Program-made: the position numbers and the translations under genes
Assembly (NCBI RefSeq): GCF_949628215.1
Contig: NC_134276.1
Span: 133,548,125-133,612,124 of the forward strand
Reading direction: 5' to 3'
Length of the DNA stretch: 64,000 nucleotides
From: Phalacrocorax aristotelis
Taxonomy: Eukaryota > Chordata > Aves > Suliformes > Phalacrocoracidae
Shown: positions 62,356-64,000 of the stretch, one piece after another
Layout of the letters: the number at the start of each line of letters is the position of its first letter
Position numbering within the stretch: the first letter of the stretch is position 1
The notes under the pieces: model-generated
The model's database searches: none
What the model was told of the DNA's origin: nothing
The model's input: the letters and a program-made list of their open reading frames with translations, nothing else

Positions 62356-63457
62356 TAAGAAAAGGGATGCACTTCAGTTGACTTTAGCAAGCAGAAGCTT
62401 AAGCCATGTTTACTGTATCTGGAATTCCAACGATCCTTCAATCTCTGTCTGAAGGGATTTGGCAGAAAACCAGTTTGAAATCCTATTGTGTATCTGTAGC
62501 TTTTACAAAAGCATTTCCCAGAGTTCTTCGATACTTATTTTTATTGTCTACATTTCACCTCAAGATGGTTTACAACCTTACTTTAATCTCCTTTTTATAG
62601 CAGATGTAGAAACCATGCAGATGTACCCAAAAAGTAATTGTCTAGAAATAGAATACCTCTACAACTACAGCTTCCTTGCTGTCAGTCTTGTACTCTAAGC
62701 ACTGTGAAGCCTTCCTTTCTGTAACTTGTGGAGTTAATAATCAAATAATACTTGATCTGTGGTTGTCATAATCGCCTGCCTTTCATGTAGGTGTTCGCCT
62801 TTGTGGCACTGAACTAAAACAAATCCATTCATTTTCACTTCAATGGCAGGCCAGTCATCTTGAATAGTCTTTCAGGATCCCATTCAAATTTCTGATAGGT
62901 TAAAAGTAATCCATGCAAGGAGAGTCCAGAAGAATCAGTTGGCTGGTCTCAGGCAAACCCTTGGTATCCATTAGGAAGAACTGCAGTGAGGCAGCATGGA
63001 GATGATTAGAGAAAAGTTTTGTCCTGAGAGGCATGAGTCAGTCAGTGGACACTGGAGATTTATTTAAGAGAGAAAACCCCAATACATTTTATATAGTGCT
63101 TCTGAGATACCTGCTACATATCAGAATTTTTTGTTTAACACTTTTATCACATCAAGAAAGAACCATTTTGTGGTCTATTGCAAACACTATCACACCAGAA
63201 AAGAAAACCCTAATTCTCTGCTTCATATACTCTGATAGGTTTTAGGTGCATCTGCAGTCAATCTGGTTTGCTGAAAATTATTTCAATGTCTCAGAATCTC
63301 TTGGTTTGTTTTCCAGAGAGGGCAGGCTCAGTTCTCAGATGGTGAAAGTAAGTCCCAGCATACTAGGTCTGTCAAGAAAAACCAAGACAAAACCTGCCTG
63401 CTGTGCTACAGACTTCTCTGCAGCTCTCTTTCTTACACTCTCCCACAAGGCACATAT
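62356..63457. other. D-J intergenic DNA
   Basis: No further D or J segment recognised. Confidence 0.5.
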
Positions 63458-63537
63458 GGGTTTTTGTAAAGGCTTTGTGGGGAATGTATCATTGTGGATC
63501 CCCTGTCCCCACAATGATACAACCTCATACAAAAACA
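63458..63537 (-). CDS. TRBD: TCR Dbeta segment with both recombination signals
   Basis: On the minus strand: nonamer TGTTTTTGT, 12-nt spacer, heptamer CATTGTG, core GGGACAGGGGATC (63,497-63,509), heptamer CACAATG, exactly 23-nt spacer, nonamer CAAAAACCC (63,458-63,466). The 12-signal faces V and the 23-signal faces J, as the 12/23 and beyond-12/23 rules require for Dbeta. The core matches the near-invariant vertebrate GGGACAGGGGG type. Both heptamers are CACAATG rather than CACAGTG. Confidence 0.95.
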
Positions 63538-64000
63538 ATCCCACCCATGGCTCCGCCCTCCAATTTTTGTCACCCAGTCACCATGAAAGATTGCCATGGG
63601 AACCACAGGCCGCAATCCTTCCTCTGCCACTGCTGCTTCCAATTACCTCTTAGTGTATCTATTATCCCTGACTTTGTAATCCCAACATTTTTTCCTATAG
63701 ACAAAAAGTAATACTTTTTTTCTTCTATTAGCTGGTTTTAAGTGCAGTTATTTTTCACTTGGTAACTTCATGACAGTGTTAATACTGCTGTCCTTCCCAC
63801 TCTTTTTTTCTTCTGCCCCAGGATGATAAACACCTCAAGCCCACAGTAACTGGTTTGCATTGAGAGCAATTTGCTTACTACAGACTGGTGCTACTGTTTG
63901 TAGCCTGGCTTGATTGTGAATATCCTCTTTGGTCTATGCTGAATTTGTCACAGTTACTCTGAAAGGGAGGGAAGTAGGATGCTGAGCTCTTAAGTTTGTA
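63538..64000. other. DNA 5' of Dbeta
   Basis: Expected to carry the germline D promoter, but no motif is clear. No V gene or trypsinogen exon is seen before the window ends. Confidence 0.4.

Overview
This window is bird genomic DNA carrying the 3' half of a T-cell receptor beta (TRB) locus, read mainly on the minus strand. The avian call rests on several CR1 LINE fragments with typical chicken-repeat-type ends and reverse-transcriptase remnants, on avian-style retroviral LTRs, and on a Cbeta domain of the avian type. The species cannot be named from the sequence. Almost all open reading frames in the window are chance frames in non-coding DNA. The real coding parts are short, spliced or recombining segments.

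Right part (about 55.4-63.6 kb, minus strand): a complete D-J-C cluster. A Dbeta segment flanked by 12- and 23-spacer recombination signals (63,458-63,537) is followed by J segments at 62.3, 62.1 (stop codon), 60.5 and 59.65 kb, with a doubtful one at 59.46 kb. Next comes a Cbeta gene: exon 1 (57,393-57,728), an 18-nt exon 2 (56,998-57,015), the transmembrane exon 3 (55,863-55,969), and a tentative exon 4 with a poly(A) signal at about 55.4-55.6 kb. V genes would be expected beyond the right edge.

Middle part (about 39-48 kb, minus strand): a second, decaying D-J-C cluster. It has a relic Dbeta with both recombination signals (47,732-47,812), J segments at 46.86 kb (intact), 46.31, 45.52 and 40.27 kb (damaged), and a Cbeta exon 1 pseudogene (39,199-39,533). 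The pseudogene has two nonsense changes and a frameshift, and I found no exons 2-4 for it. The layout D1-J1-C1-D2-J2-C2 parallels mammalian TRB. The published chicken locus has, to my knowledge, one D, four J and one C. A tract of about 270 bp is nearly identical between the two Cbeta copies while both flanks are diverged, which suggests gene conversion. The only two differences inside the tract are the two premature stops.

At 32.35-32.78 kb on the plus strand, in inverted orientation, lies a Vbeta pseudogene downstream of both constant regions, the position of mammalian TRBV30. Between it and the dead cluster sit two retroviral LTRs and an old CR1.

Left part (1-31 kb): AT-rich and intronic/intergenic-looking DNA with a CpG island at about 15.1-16.2 kb, probably a promoter. 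One well-spliced candidate exon lies on the minus strand at 13.0-13.1 kb. By mammalian synteny the gene here could be EPHB6, but nothing in the sequence proves it. The region also holds a CR1, a hAT-like element, possible LTRs and a 44-bp near-perfect palindrome at 16,952-16,995.
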